A stretch of DNA of 64,000 bases from Pelodera strongyloides (lineage: Eukaryota; Nematoda; Chromadorea; Rhabditida; Rhabditidae): NCBI GenBank assembly GCA_036852015.1, contig JAANDG010000018.1, positions 1-64,000 on the forward strand. Reading direction: 5' to 3'. Below, piece by piece: positions 24,377 to 37,520 of this stretch. Each line of letters begins with the position of its first letter. Within the stretch, counting starts at the first letter, position 1. The notes under the pieces are model-generated. The model was not told the DNA's origin and searched no databases. It saw only the letters and a list, made by a program, of their open reading frames with translations. The position numbers and the translations under genes are program-made.

Positions 24377-27300
24377 GTATGTCTTACGTTTACATGTGAT
24401 GATTTTGTTTGTGATTAACGTTTGTACTCAACGGGCCTTCAGAAATTAGGTTACACACACCGTTTACGTGTTTTAATTAAGAACCATTTGCTCAACATGT
24501 AATTACGGAGTGGCATTAGCGGTTTCTCAGGTTGTTTCTTTTCACGACTAATGCCTTTTTGGATTTAAACACCAAATGATTTAGAGGAATTAATTAAATG
24601 TCTGTCTCGCTCACTGCTTGTTATTCACCATGGACAAGTATTGGCGTGTGCGAATGGAGTTATATGAAGAATTGCGCTGTTGGCAACTTTTTAATTGTCA
24701 AGCATATACTTGTAAAATCTCACTTACCTACCTACTAGACGCATTAAATGAAATTTTTTATCCGTTGCTCAGCTTGCTTTTTTGAATGAGCTCAATCATT
24801 GCTGCTTGCGAACATAAATGACGCAAATAAGCATTCGCCCTTAATACAAAGATATTCTTGGTCAGTGTTAGTGTTCGCTAGCGTTTATTCTCTTCATTTC
24901 CTGTCATATTCTGAAATGTTAATTTGCGAGACGCAATTCATTGACGAGGTTCTCAGAATATATGTACTGCGAAAAAAAAAAGCAAATTGAGTCTCCTTTT
25001 TTTGGATATAGGGAGTATAAGAGGCATATGACAGACGACGAGGCTTTTGCCGCAATTTGTCACTTTTCAATTATGGCGAATATGAAGCGTACGGACGTGA
25101 AGATGGAAAAGACTGATGATGATTTAGTGTCAGGAAGGTGCCCGGAATCACTCAATTTCCACCTTTAATAACGCGCGCAATTTAGAAGGGACATCCCCCT
25201 TTCTACATTTATGTCCGTATTTGTATTTATTATATTGTTGTCTTCCTTGTTCGCATCATGCCCGAATGTTCATGCCAATGTTAAGTCCAGCCACTTTTTT
25301 CTACGTTGCATCATAAAAAAAGAGACTGGAAAGCAGTGGAGGTTGGAACTTACGTTGCCTTGTTCATGATAAGAGTTGAAAACAACAATAAGCCGTTGTT
25401 TCTGTTTCTACTATTTGACAGCAATTGTCTATTTTCCGCTCATCATCGCTAATAGCATCAAGGCGACATAAAAAGTAGGAATGACAACACTAATGACTGA
25501 CGCCGGTTGCACTTGGGCTCATTTATGTCCCTCACGCTTTGTGAAACTTTACACACTTAGTTAACGTTTCCTTTGCGAAAAGAAAGCGCCCGTAGTTGGT
25601 CTGGCTAATCATTAGGTAGGTTCTCATATAGCAAACTCTCTGTAGCAGAAATTTGCTATTGAGTGAGCATTAAGCGCGAGGTAGTTATGAATAAAACATT
25701 AGTTTCCATTAAAGAAAACTCCATCTTTGCAGTTATTCGCATTTGTTAGGGTTTGATTTGGACCACAAAAAAAGCCCTGTGATTTGCATGTCTGAGCGGG
25801 TTGAGAAGTGGATTGTGGAATAGTGGAACGCCATCTCCCTAAGTTAGTTTAAGAATACGAATGAAACATTACCGGAGTTATCATGATGCGGTTATATAAC
25901 GCAAGCAAACGTAACCAGAAGGAGCAGAGATAGCGAGAGAGGTACGGACAGAGAGAGGGAGGGAGAAGTCAAAGGGGAAGAGAAAGGAGGCAAAATAAAG
26001 TGAGATAAAGGTAATTCCTGCCCCAAGTGTATGCATTATTCATAGTCGACCAAAATGAGCATGATCGTTCACGTTTGGCAACCAATTTAATTAGCTTTGC
26101 CCCATGCACATACAAGTTTTTCTGCGTGCTCCCCAATTGCTGCATATAAAATGTTCAGTTTACTCTGCCCAATTTCTCCATTCTACAGTTTATTTTCCTT
26201 ATACGTAAATAGTGGCATATGCAACGCTGGTTGTCGCCGTCAATCCCTTTTATATCTGTCAAATGCAGGTCCTGCCTGCTCGCTCAAAGCTTAATGAGAG
26301 ATCTCTGTAATTAAACAAGTCACGAATAATTCTGGAAATTGGTAGTATTTTAGAGAAGAATACTGTTTTTAGGTATTATTAAACCAACTCCATTCCCGTC
26401 AAAAAATGCTTTGCGTTCTATTTCTTTGCGTGAGGAACAAAAACGGAAATGTTTTTACTATGATGAAAGATGTTTTCATCTGTTCTTTGCACGATGCCAG
26501 CTGGTTTCGTGGGTTTAATTCGTTGGTGCATTTTGAGCAAAAGTTTCACCTGGTGCATCATATTGTGATTAGAAGAAAGACATTTATGCATCCAAATAAT
26601 ACGCTAACCCAAAATTTCTCGCAGCAAAACAAAATTGAGGTCCTCTGAGCGCCTTACACGAGCTGTATTTTCGACATTTAACTTCAGCTGTCCAGAATAC
26701 ATATGCAGAATACGCACAGGAGCCACAAAATCAAAAGCACAGATTACTATGCGGCTGCATATGCACATTTTCGGAAAACAAATTTGAGAACACAAGTTAG
26801 GATAATATCACCTGGGATTGCGATCTTGTTAACTTGTCATGTTTGGTAAGGAGACATTCACATTTAGTCTGCTCGCCTCTGTTTATTGATTCCCCAAGAT
26901 TCAAAACTTCTAGGATCTGGTTATACCTAGTTTCCTGACGTATAGAAACATTTTTATATTTTCTGATTCATGAATCTCATTTGTGTTTTCTCATTTGTGT
27001 GTTGACAGAGCGGTCGCGACCGGCATTTTGGCAGTTATAAATTACGCCGCTAGTTTTTATTGTTTAGGAATACTCTTTCGTAAAAACTCCGGAAAGCGTG
27101 ATAAGGGTTTGGTATATTATATAGTTAGTGTGCTGAACAGGTGAATTTTATGCAGAAGAACATTGTTCGGTTCGTCAAGCACACAGTCGTTAGAATATTA
27201 GAGGTTAACATATTACTTTGTTGCATAAATGTCAACAACAATGTCTGGCGGTCACAAATAGTGTTCCTTAAAAGGGTTCTACTTCCGACGGAATCTCAAA

Positions 27301-28199
27301 AACACTGGGTCTGGGGGAGGCAACAGTTAACGAATGGCCCGCCCACTTCAATAAGGAGAAGCCCCACTACCGTTCACAAACCCTTCTACTGTAGGGATCG
27401 CTGCAACGTTGCGACTTCAGAGTAACTCGACTATATCAACATTTCTTTCTTCAACCCGAACTAATTGATTCTGCCTATTTGGCGTCATTTTACTACTCAT
27501 CGTTGAGACATGGAGATTGTTACAACGAACTTCAAACGAGTCCTGAGCCTGATCGGTAAGTTGAAGAAAACTGTGAAATTTAGTAGGGAATGCAAGAACG
27601 GAAGCAAGATTTCGGGAATACATCAAATACAAAAACATTTGAAAGATTCTGTCTACAACTTATAATAGCAGCTGGTGATGGCTTCAAGTAAGAAGTAGTA
27701 CATCAAATTTTTTCACTTTTTTTGGTGACTGTCGCATCATGACTAATTATTTGAATGCTACAAAAATCTACTCTCACGCAATGCGACAAATTTCAAATTA
27801 ATTTAAACATTTTAAACATATTACGACTAGTGTTATAGAATCAATTGTGTAGTGTACGTGTGAACATATATATACACCACCATTCAAAACTTATATCCTT
27901 CAATTGTTGTTGTTCTATGTATAGTATGTGAAAGGATTAAGAGTTTGCATCGTATTTATTCGTACCTAACTACGTATCCATTATTTTTTCTCGAAGCTAG
28001 CCTTGTCTTGTTTACCTTCTCGTAAATGTATTCATTCGAAAATTTGGTTTTTGCATTCGCTCGCGAGTCCGTTCGTCCTCAAGATTAAATTCCAACCACG
28101 GACTTGTACGATTTTCGTATTTCTTGCAATTTTTTATTCACTGGCATATCTTGCGAACAGTAATTTTGAGCTCATTGGAACTTATTTTCTCTTTTAGAC
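24377..28199. other. Intergenic region upstream of the globin gene
   Basis: No supported gene. An open frame with Met at 25028 (MTDDEAFAAICHFSIM...) ends at a possible donor near 25137 but has no partner. A GA-rich tract lies at 25917-26010. The last kilobase is AT-rich and probably carries the globin promoter or a 5' UTR intron. Confidence 0.35.
25917..26010 (+). repeat. GA-rich low-complexity tract
   Basis: Purine-only stretch with repeated GAGAGA and GGGAGGG blocks. Similar tracts occur at 9826-9965, 60195-60256 and 60556-60602, and the opposite polarity (CT) at 54150-54262. Confidence 0.7.
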
Positions 28200-28202
28200 A
28201 TG
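28193..28202 (+). promoter_or_regulatory. Splice acceptor next to the globin start codon
   Basis: TCTCTTTTAG is followed by AC and then the ATG at 28200. This fits a trans-splice acceptor, or the end of a 5' UTR intron. Confidence 0.45.
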
Positions 28203-31042
28203 GGTTCGGACAACAGTAAGCCTAGTCCCACACTTGCTGAGAAACGATACAAAGTAGAACGTCCGCCAGCCAAGAAAAAGGGTAAGCAGTGCAAGATTCT
28301 CAGGGTTTCGATTGGCGAAATTGTCCATATATCTTTTCCGGATCGAAGCTCTTAGCTGGCCATCAAACAGAAATCATGTGCAAGTGAGAATTATATCATA
28401 AAATAATAAAAAAAAACTAGTAATTTTTTGAAACACCACACGTTAATCGTTTTGTTTTCTGCTTACAAGAATTAGAATCTTTATTTCCAGTTCGGTCTGC
28501 GAGCACAGTTACATCTGTGGCTAAACGCAATTCTGTAGAGTCTGATACGAACACGTCACTTGCCGTGTGTCGTGAGGCATTTTCGGAAACGTACGTTTTG
28601 CCTATTTTAGATTTCTTTTCTTTTAACCAATAACAGTAAATACTTATTTTTATTAGTAACTTACTATTAAATTGGGTACTATAACCTTTTAATGTGGTGT
28701 CCGTTCGCATGGCAATAAGACCATAGGTAACCGTCAAGCTTCTAATTAAAGCGGAAACCGTTTGTTTTATGGGAAACATTTCCAACGTTGTTTCGAGCGT
28801 TAAAACGGAATTCTCATCAGCGTACATGATAGTCTCAGCAACCATTTGAAAGAGCATTTTAAATGAAATCAACCAAAAAATTGTGTTTTTATAAGACTCA
28901 AATAAGCAGATGTTCCGGGTACCAAAACTCAATTCTTCATTGTCAGAAGAACTGTTCTCGACTAACGCAATTCAGATACAAATTACGTTTATTCAGGGAC
29001 TTTCAAGGAGGCGTTGTGAGGGAAAAAGTTAACGAATCTGTTCTGGCGAGACCGCTTCAATTTGAAAATCAGAAGCATTTCCTCACGAAAAGGGAGAGGA
29101 TCCTCCTAGAACACAGCTGGAAGAAGAGCAAAAAGGTAGTGATATCCAAATAAACTGCGATTACAAATTGAATGCTCACTGTTCGAAACTTATCCTGTTC
29201 GAAACTTACGGTCACGTGTTGACTTGTCGAAACTAATAACCACGCTTTTGCAACAACTGATCCACTCTCGCGAATTCTTAGAAAACAATTTCATTTCCCC
29301 TCAAATTATTTCCCGTGGTTGGCTGCCCCATGAATTATGGACGCTAGTTTATTGGATACCGAGAATAACTTGCAACATTTTCGATGTTTCTCGTGAACGT
29401 TGAGCCTCAATAAGTGTTTACCAATGTCCTCGTGCATAGTTTATAGGCAATAATAATCCATCGGACCACGCGAAATAATTATTATTCAAAAACACAATTA
29501 GTCTTCCCGGACTTCATAGTGAGCTCTCAGAGTTTTGATAAATTCGAATCTTTTTATTAAAATGGGATGAAACGTTTGCTTTTTAGGTCGATATTTTCTC
29601 CTTTTTTTTCAGAGTGGCACGGAGCATGTTGGCTCAAAGATATTCTTGATGGTCTTAACAGCACAACCTGATATAAAAGGAATCTTCGGGCTTGAAAAAA
29701 TCCCACAAGGAAGATTGAAGTACGACCCAAGATTCCGACAGCATGCTCAGGTAGAATTTAAAGCCATTAAGGAGTCGCCACGATCGTTTATCAAAAATAG
29801 AACTTTGAACTGCATAAAACATGATTCCAGGTCTTCACAAAAACCTTTGACTATGTGATCAAAAATTTGGAATACCCGGACAAGATTGAGCAACACTTCG
29901 AGGTGCAAACATTTTCTCGACACTCACAGAGAACTAGGATTAAATTGTTAAATTTACTTGTGATGTTAACGTTATGTGGTGTCTGCCTGAGCTGCCGTAC
30001 TCCAGTGAGTAACTTAAAAGCATGTTGTTTCTTATGCGTTCACAGCGGCTTGAGGGCAAAAATGATAATCTATATTTCAGGCACTTGGACGTCGTCATGT
30101 TGTGATGCAGGGCCGTGGATTTGACCCGTTATACTGGGAAACATTTGCTGAATGCATGACACAGACAGCGGTTGAATGGGAGGCACACAAGCAACGCCTG
30201 ACGATGAGCGCTTGGCGGAATCTGGTATAACTTTATTTAGTTACTTTCCCTGAAATAAAGGAAAGGTGGGTTTTTTTTCATGGCAATAGTGAATAGATTG
30301 ATTTGAATTGACTTGATTCCGTATCCCAATTTTTTAGGGGTTTGACAGTTATGTGAAAATCTATGTCTACGAATGTACCAACTTATTGTTAGCATATGTA
30401 AAAGGGTAGAAAAGAGAATAATGAATGCTCTTCATGCTAGCAAACGAAAAAATCCAAGCATTACAGGTGTCTACAATCATCAGTTTCATGCGGCGAGGTT
30501 TCGACGAGGAGAACGCGAAGCGCAAGTTCCATCAATATCCACAGCGTGCATACCGCGCCTCAGTGCCCTCTTCCAGTGGCAACACGTCAAGCACAGGATC
30601 CACTGGTTCATATAATTTTGGGTCACATTCAAGTGGTTCATATAATATTGGATACCAAACTCCCATCCGTGCCATGTCTCCTTGCCCATCTAATAATGTC
30701 AGATGTCCAACTTTCACGCAATACGAAGAATCGTTACCTCCAGACCTTTCCTATGGTACTCCGAATGGTGTTGCAAATGTGCAATGTCTAGCTCCGCAAC
30801 ATGTCCCAAATGGAAGTCTACAATTTGCTCGCACTGCTTCATTCTGTGGTGTGCCTGGTGCTCCGCCGCAGTATCACGGAATTCATCAACATGTTCAACA
30901 AATCAGTAAATGCGGCACAAATAGCGCGTTTTCCACCCCTCGCAACTCGTGGAGTGGAATTTATCCAGATGACAGCCCCATGGACTATGGTAATGACAGA
31001 GACATATGCTCATCACGTAGCATGCACACTCACAGAGTATGA
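28200..31042 (+). CDS. Globin with N-myristoylation motif and long C-terminal tail
   Basis: Seven exons: 28200-28281, 28491-28590, 28997-29135, 29613-29750, 29831-29902, 30081-30224, 30467-31042 (1251 nt, 416 aa, phases consistent). The start MGSDNSKPSP fits an N-myristoylation signal (Gly2, Ser6, Lys7), so membrane association is likely. Residues 1-88 are a basic/Ser-rich extension. The globin fold spans about 90-245: A helix with conserved Trp in LLEHSWKKSKK, Phe132 at the likely CD1 position in KGIFGLEKIP, distal His151 in FRQHAQVF (E7) and proximal His183 in LGRRHVV (F8), then an H helix ending ISFMRRGFD. Both haem histidines are intact, so haem binding is expected. Residues about 250-416 are Ser/Gly/Tyr/Pro-rich, low-complexity. 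Among nematodes, globins with myristoylation signals and terminal extensions are known and are thought to act in redox or oxygen signalling rather than bulk O2 transport; that role here is inference. The stop codon lies in an inverted-repeat arm. Confidence 0.92.
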
Positions 31043-31858
31043 CCTCCTGTGCTAGTAGTAGAATAGTACTTTCTTATGTAAGACCGGTTGTAGACGTTTC
31101 AGTCTTGAAGTCTAGATTATCACTGCAGCATGGGATATTTTAACGTAATTCTTCCGAAACATCCAAATTTTTAACCACTCTTTAATTTTTGTACTTCCGG
31201 CGATTTACTATTAGTGGATTTTCTATAGAATATTTCGATAGTAGTGCTGAGTTGAGCGTTATACGCTTAACTGTTTTAGTAAATCGAAATTATTTGATCT
31301 TACTTATGTTCTCAATCTACAAGGGTCTCCGAAATACGAATACATTTATGATAATGATCTCTTCCATATCTTAATACTTGATGCATATGTTTTGCATACG
31401 CTTATAGCATTCTAACGTGTTTCCCGTGATTTTTCATATCTGTATGTTTTTCTTTGTCAACGATAAAGCTGTGTGGTTTATGCTGTTTCTCATTTTCCGT
31501 AAAACAGTTGCAATGAAGACACTGAAGATAATTAATTTCTTTCTAAAAGCAATCGCGCAGTTCAATGGGTAAGAGTCACAGAAGTGGAACCATGCACCTC
31601 TATAACATATACATTCTAATGGGTTGTCTATGTTTTCGCTACCATATTTAATTTTTAGTATTTAGTGAGATATCATCAATTAGTGAGGTAGCATTTTTTG
31701 TATGTTGAACGCGTCTCCAACCAGCTGAAACAACCTATCCTGTACGGAGAATTACGTTAAAATATCCCATGCTGCAGAAACTATAGTTTTAAAGACTGAA
31801 AAGTCTCACATAAGGAAGTGCTATCGATTACTAGCACATGAGGTCATACTCTGTGAGT
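31028..31858. mobile_element. Inverted-repeat element overlapping the globin 3' end
   Basis: The left arm (31028-31152) begins ACTCACAGAGTATGACCTC and contains GCAGCATGGGATATTTTAAC. The right arm (31748-31858) is its reverse complement, roughly 80% identical by eye, ending GAGGTCATACTCTGTGAGT. About 595 nt of AT-rich non-coding sequence lies between. The left arm includes the last globin codons and the stop. It looks like a non-autonomous DNA transposon with ~115-nt terminal inverted repeats; an inverted duplication of the gene end is the alternative. Confidence 0.7.
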
Positions 31859-33082
31859 ATCACGTTCCCTGCGACCTATTGAAGATGTCTCGATTTCAAG
31901 GATTTCTAGTACATTACTATAGTTCGGACTGGTCTCTAGATGGAAGTCGTATTGGGCGGGCTATGCGTGACGGAGACTTCCGCTCCAATTGAGATACGAC
32001 CCACAAAAGATACCAATTGTGCCATCGCAAGCAACAACAACCTCAAACGCGAAGCTGTCTTATATACATATATCTCTAGAAGTCCATACTAACAAAGAAA
32101 ATGTAGTAAGTATTAGTCACTCATTTGCTACAACGGCAATTCATTCTGAAAGATCTTATGTGAATAGTTGATGATACTTCGCTAACTATTTTAAATTTTG
32201 AATTTGATTTCTGCATGTTTTCCTGAAACTTTTCGAAAAATTTTACTGAATATTTCTGCACTCTGAAAGCTGACAGGAAATGTCAAGCTCCGTGATGTAG
32301 CTCTGTACAGCGCGGTACGCTCTACACATAGCTGTGAATAATGTGTTTTTAAACAATATCATACATTTCTGTGCGCCATTCAATAAATATTTGTCTCGTT
32401 GTCAAGTTTTGAACTCGCTGGACTGTCTGTTTTGTTCGCTATTTCGCCTCTTCTAATTTTAAGCCTCCGTTTTGTGAATAGAAAGTAGAACACTTTACTT
32501 CCCCTTCCGTCAGACTTCTACGCTTCAGACTTTTAACGCTCTCAGACAGAAAAAAAAACTCGAAAAAAAAACCGTCAAACACTATTTCCAGTGGACCAAT
32601 ATGCAACAATCAAATTTCAAGCCCAAATTTGTTTTTGAATGCACTCTCTCAAGCAAGGGTTGTTGAACCCCTCTTGAAAAGTTTACTAGCTTTTATACAC
32701 AGTTGTGAGCGTGCATAAGCTATTTCAGATAGAGAAAGTTAAAACTTGACAAAAATAAAACAATTAAAAACTTCTTCCGACTATTACGGTTACCAATAAT
32801 ATTCAGAACGAATAGGGAATACATTAAATGAGCGTGTACAAGACACAGAATAACAAGCGACACCAAGAAAAAATAAACTGAACTTCTTTTCTATACCAAG
32901 GAAACAACCTGACGATCCTAATGAAATGCGTTGCTAACCATAAGCCATTCGAAGCCAAACTTGTTTTCAAGTAAACTCGCTCAAATCAATAAATTATTCA
33001 CGGCCATATTCCTACAGTTCTCCTTTTCCTTTTAAAGTGAATTATTTTTAACGGTTAGGATCTTTTAATCCGATATTTAGAC
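31859..33082. other. Intergenic, no supported gene
   Basis: AT-rich. Nothing recognisable beyond short open frames (for example 31989-32171). The right end leads into the acceptor before the next gene. Confidence 0.45.
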
Positions 33083-33085
33083 ATG
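33071..33085 (+). promoter_or_regulatory. Splice acceptor next to the membrane-protein start codon
   Basis: CGATATTTAG is followed by AC and then the ATG at 33083, the same TTTAG-AC-ATG arrangement as in the globin gene. Likely trans-splice site. Confidence 0.45.
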
Positions 33086-36000
33086 TCGGATATAAGTAGT
33101 TCGGCGTACAAAAGCGGCAATGTGCTGGCGTTGCTCAGCACGTTGTACACGTCGGGATTTGCGATGGCGAGTCCAAATCAACCGATGCTCACGGGTAAGC
33201 CAGACTAACTTGTGCTTTTCCCCGGTGTTTTTTCCTAACGTAATCGATAAAGGAGCATAATAAGAAAAGAAAGAGATCTAAATTCAGGCAGGACAATGCA
33301 CACACTTTATGCCTTGTCATTCCTGGTGTATTCGATCAACGCGTCATGTGACTGGATCCATGTGTACTTCACACTTCGTGGGGCTGTTGCTTCATTTCCA
33401 TTGGAGAATTGGCTTGTGATTGCACTTGTGTCCACTGCAGTTTGTGGAAGCATCCTCAACATGTTACTACTGGTGAATTTTCAACATTTAATTATTAGCT
33501 TTGTCCTGTGAAAAAAGCAGCAAGCATTATGCCACGGATAATATTATTTTGTAATATTACACGGGACGATTTGCTTAAGCTACTGTTCACATAGGCAATA
33601 ACGATGTCGACTACCATTTTAATAAGCCTTTGTTTTAACCGAAACACTTAGGTTCTCTGCGTTGAAAATGCATTCGCACACAGATTGGATATCACGCCTT
33701 ACAGAAGCGGTTTTGCTATAATTCTCGAGGCGATCGTTGAATGGATGCAGGTATCATTTTTATTTTATCATCTGTGTGATGGCTCCGATTGTTTCCTCTT
33801 TTGAAAGTCCCTTTAAATGCTATTTACAGGCGTTCAACAATTTTCGCGTCGTGTTTCTGGTCATGTTATTACACGACACTCCAATGACATTTTTCAATTT
33901 CTTCATAATTGCTTCTTGCCGCTGTAGTGGGCCTCAGGTAACACAATGCATATTACTAAATTTAGGATTTTTTTATTATTTATGTTCGATTTTTTGCAAG
34001 TTTTGTCTGCTTGCACGCCGGTGGGCGATGGGCAATGGGTATGGTGGCTTTTTTTATAGCAAATAGAAAGTCAAATGTTTGTTGCAAAATTACTTCAGGT
34101 TGTCCCGTGGTCGCTCCTCATTTCCTCGCTTTCCACTTGTTTAAGTCTTTTATGGAGGATTATTATGCTCTACTTTGGATATAGAAGAATGATATGTCCA
34201 GTGAAGAAGACAAAAGAAACTCCCGGAGTTGCCCGATGGCCAACACCCATGGAACATCTTAAACAATTGACAAGCACTTAGTGGGTTTTCTATAAACGTT
34301 TTTCTTTTTTTTTTTGAAATAAGGTCGATAGATATATTATACCATACTGTCGATAATGTTTTAGCGACGGTGGAAGACTCGACGAGTATGATGAATGCTG
34401 GCCAGTTCGGTTGAGTCGGTTGAAAATTTACGGAAGGGATTTTCCGGAGGATGACCCGGAGGTTAGTCAATGGCTTCATCAATCTTTATGTTCTTTTCTT
34501 ATTAGTGGAGTCTCTCGTTCTTTAGATTTGTTAGCTACAATATGAAGAAATATTGAAAAACAACTGTCGTTTAGACAAAGAAGATGAAAAAGCGAGATGC
34601 CGAACAAAATTATTGTATACCACTGGAGCGACGGCCAAATCTCTGCCACAACAAGTTTGCCAATAAGACGTTTTTCGTGACTGGAAAGGTACGAGTTCTT
34701 TACTACTCATGGAAACATAAATAATATGTATATGAAGTACCACGCATAAAGGTTCATTGAAAGTACACAAATGGCAATCTTAAGATGAGAAAAAAACACC
34801 AGGTCCCACAGGCCAAAGTTGTTTAATATTGATTTAGTTAATGCGTATGCTGGTGACCTGCACAAAAGCGGCCGCTTGTGGAACAATGTCTTTCTTCTTA
34901 TACTTGAGCATAGTGCTTTCGTGTGGAGTCCCTTGTTGCTACCATTACATTTGCCGTAAAAACAGTTTTCATCATCGGCATAAATGTTCGAGGTCCTGCG
35001 TCAGGTATGAATTACTTATGAACTAAATGTCTCCAACTATTTGGGACAGTCGTCTTCTTTTGCGCATTTGTTTGTTAATTGATCTATTAGCAATACGCGA
35101 ACTCTACTAAATCGTAAAATAAATGGCACATATTTTTTATTTGATCAATTGGTTTCAAGACGTTTTATGTGGAAAATATTAAACTTCAGTTCATTTGCTT
35201 TAAGCTTTTGATGACTCAATCCCTTTTTAGGTATTCCTCGTTCGTTTATCATTATTTTATTTTAATTTATTCACTTGTGAGTACTGTGTGTCTTCTATTG
35301 ATGAATATCGTCCTCATTACCTCAGTCCATGTGATAGGCGGCAATCAAATACCGCCAGAAATTAGTCGGGTAGGCAATTTTATTCAAAAATTTACTACGC
35401 ATTAACAACAATTTAAAGTGAAGGTATATTCATAGGACTTATAGTTCACATAGTGTCTTACTATCCAAAGCCATCCATGATTGTCCTACACAACAACGTT
35501 TTTCCGACATTACATACAAGCTAATCTGGCAGCAAAATCAAACAACTGTTATAAACCGATTTAGGTATGTATAGTAATAAATAAGGAATCGAAGCTTATA
35601 TCAGCCGCCATTTTACCCGAACCGTTGTGGATTTCCGGCAATCAATCAGTTGTTTGCAAACCAATGTGGGAGAATGGCGGGTTGGGATTGGGCATTCATA
35701 GGAAGGAGGCTGGACCTTGGCAGATGAGGGCTGTTATATCACACAATCAAATGCTGGTCAGATTTATCTTATAGTAGCATTAATGGAAATTCTATGTTCT
35801 AAAGACATCTTTTGCATCCAGTGCAATGAAGTGCCCCTTTTCAAAGCGTCCAATAAAATCATCAAAAGCAAAATTATACCACAGTGTAAGCCTCTGTGTT
35901 GTTAGTTCTTACGAAAAAAATCTTACGAAGTAATCTTATAGTGTGAAAGCGTGAAGTCAATAAACCATTCAAACATAAGGTTTTTAGGCGGTGTCAACTC

Positions 36001-37434
36001 AGATAATTCTCAACAACACTGATCGGGACAATCCGTTTCTCACATTACTACATGATCACGCAGTTTTGACATTAAATGGACCGGAGTTCTTTTCTTGTTC
36101 AAGGAATAAGGAATCCAATTGGTAAGATTTCAGCTGAAGAGTCTCCAAAAGTGAGGAAATAGTGGAATATTTAGTGAATGTTACATCAGTTGCTGGAACA
36201 ATCGTGTTTGTTATCAACAACACTGTATCACTAACGAAAAACGAATCTAATACACAAACAAACCCATTCAACTTGAAATTCATCAGACGACGACTTTTAT
36301 GAGTCAGAAATAGATGGTCATAATTAAACCATCAACCTGTCCAATAATGAGATCGCGGTTATGCAGTTCCATCACTTCCTGTACGTGATACTGATTAAAT
36401 ATTTAGTATGAAATGGAAGGAGCGATAAGATCTTTTTTATGGTTGAGTGGGAGTAGGATTCATATAATAGAGCTGAATATACTGAAAAAATGGGATGCAA
36501 TATTTAACTTTGGGAGAACTGCTCACCTTTTAGACAGTACGGAGCTATTTGCCAGCCAAACTAACAAAAAACAAAGCTAAAAGAGAATCTTGGTTAGCAT
36601 TATTAGCAACAAATAAAAAATAGTCAAATAAGAATAAATTACAAAAAGTTATTCGATATAAATCTCAGCTCTGTGCACTTGCATAAACTAACTCCATATA
36701 TTGTCAATTTTCTGTTCTGCAGTTTTCACTGCGGTATTTTTTTCTTTCTACACGCGCGAACTTTTGATCCTTTTGGAGCAGCTCGAATAGCAGCTTGTAG
36801 TAGAAAATCTAGTGCCATATGCTGACTCCCAGCATTTGTAACCAAGAGCTAGCTTCTCGAGCTCGGAACTGATGTGGTTTTGCTTCGGTTATTATGCAAA
36901 CACCTCGCCTTGTAGTTGAACCTTCAGACTTGAAAATTCAGACCGTGACAAATGAAATTGCAGATAACTTCCCTAAATATCTTGTTTCAGGTCTTTCGTC
37001 CCCGATGAATCACCACTGCCGTGGCCATATTTCTCCGGATGTCGTAAAAATTGGTTTTATCAGGAAGCCAGGTATGTGTGGTGGGCGCCGCGCCATCAGT
37101 TTTAACCATTTCCTAGACAAGAAACGTTTAGCTCCCCAATGGTTAGCTAATTCTAACTTTTCACATCTAACACAATATAAACTTTGTTGCTGCAACATAT
37201 AAACGAGTTAAATGTGAAGAAACTTGGTTATACTTCAAACATTTCAGACTAATCGACTGTAATTTGGAGCTGAGCACAACAACGCGATTGTTCTATGAAC
37301 AGATACAGAATACGTCGTCGAGTACTTCGAGAAAACCGATTTCAAGCAAGAGGAAACCGTTCTATTCCCAAAAGAGGCCTACGAGAAGACGTCGGCATGA
37401 GAAAGTAGCTACTTCAGTATCAACGAAATTCTAA
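33083..37434 (+). CDS. Multi-pass membrane protein, function unknown
   Basis: Twelve exons: 33083-33194, 33288-33472, 33652-33750, 33830-33937, 34099-34280, 34365-34461, 34575-34688, 34838-35004, 35231-35369, 35988-36121, 36991-37071, 37248-37434 (1605 nt, 534 aa, phases consistent). Hydrophobic segments lie near residues 43-60, 79-103, 134-162 (with LHDTPMTFFNFFIIASC), 171-194, 313-335 and 357-387. Between the fourth and fifth is a ~115-residue polar loop with many Cys, Trp and charged residues (YDGGRLDEYDECWPVR, NYCIPLERRPNLCHNKF). The C-terminal part has WPYFSGCRKNWFYQE and an Arg/Lys/Ser-rich tail. I do not recognise the family; it does not show rhodopsin-like GPCR motifs. Exon 5 has an in-frame TAG immediately at its donor (CACTTA|GTGGGT), which splicing removes. 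Exon 8 has the weakest support. Confidence 0.82.
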
Positions 37435-37510
37435 CTTCGAACTGAATATGAAAAACAAACTCTTTGTTATCATTCCTATTTGAACATTGTTGTTTCTCAC
37501 ATTCTTTGAC

Positions 37511-37516
37511 AATAAA
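37511..37516 (+). terminator. Polyadenylation signal AATAAA
   Basis: AATAAA lies 77 nt after the stop of the multi-pass membrane protein gene and is the nearest good signal. Confidence 0.6.
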
Positions 37517-37520
37517 ACTA

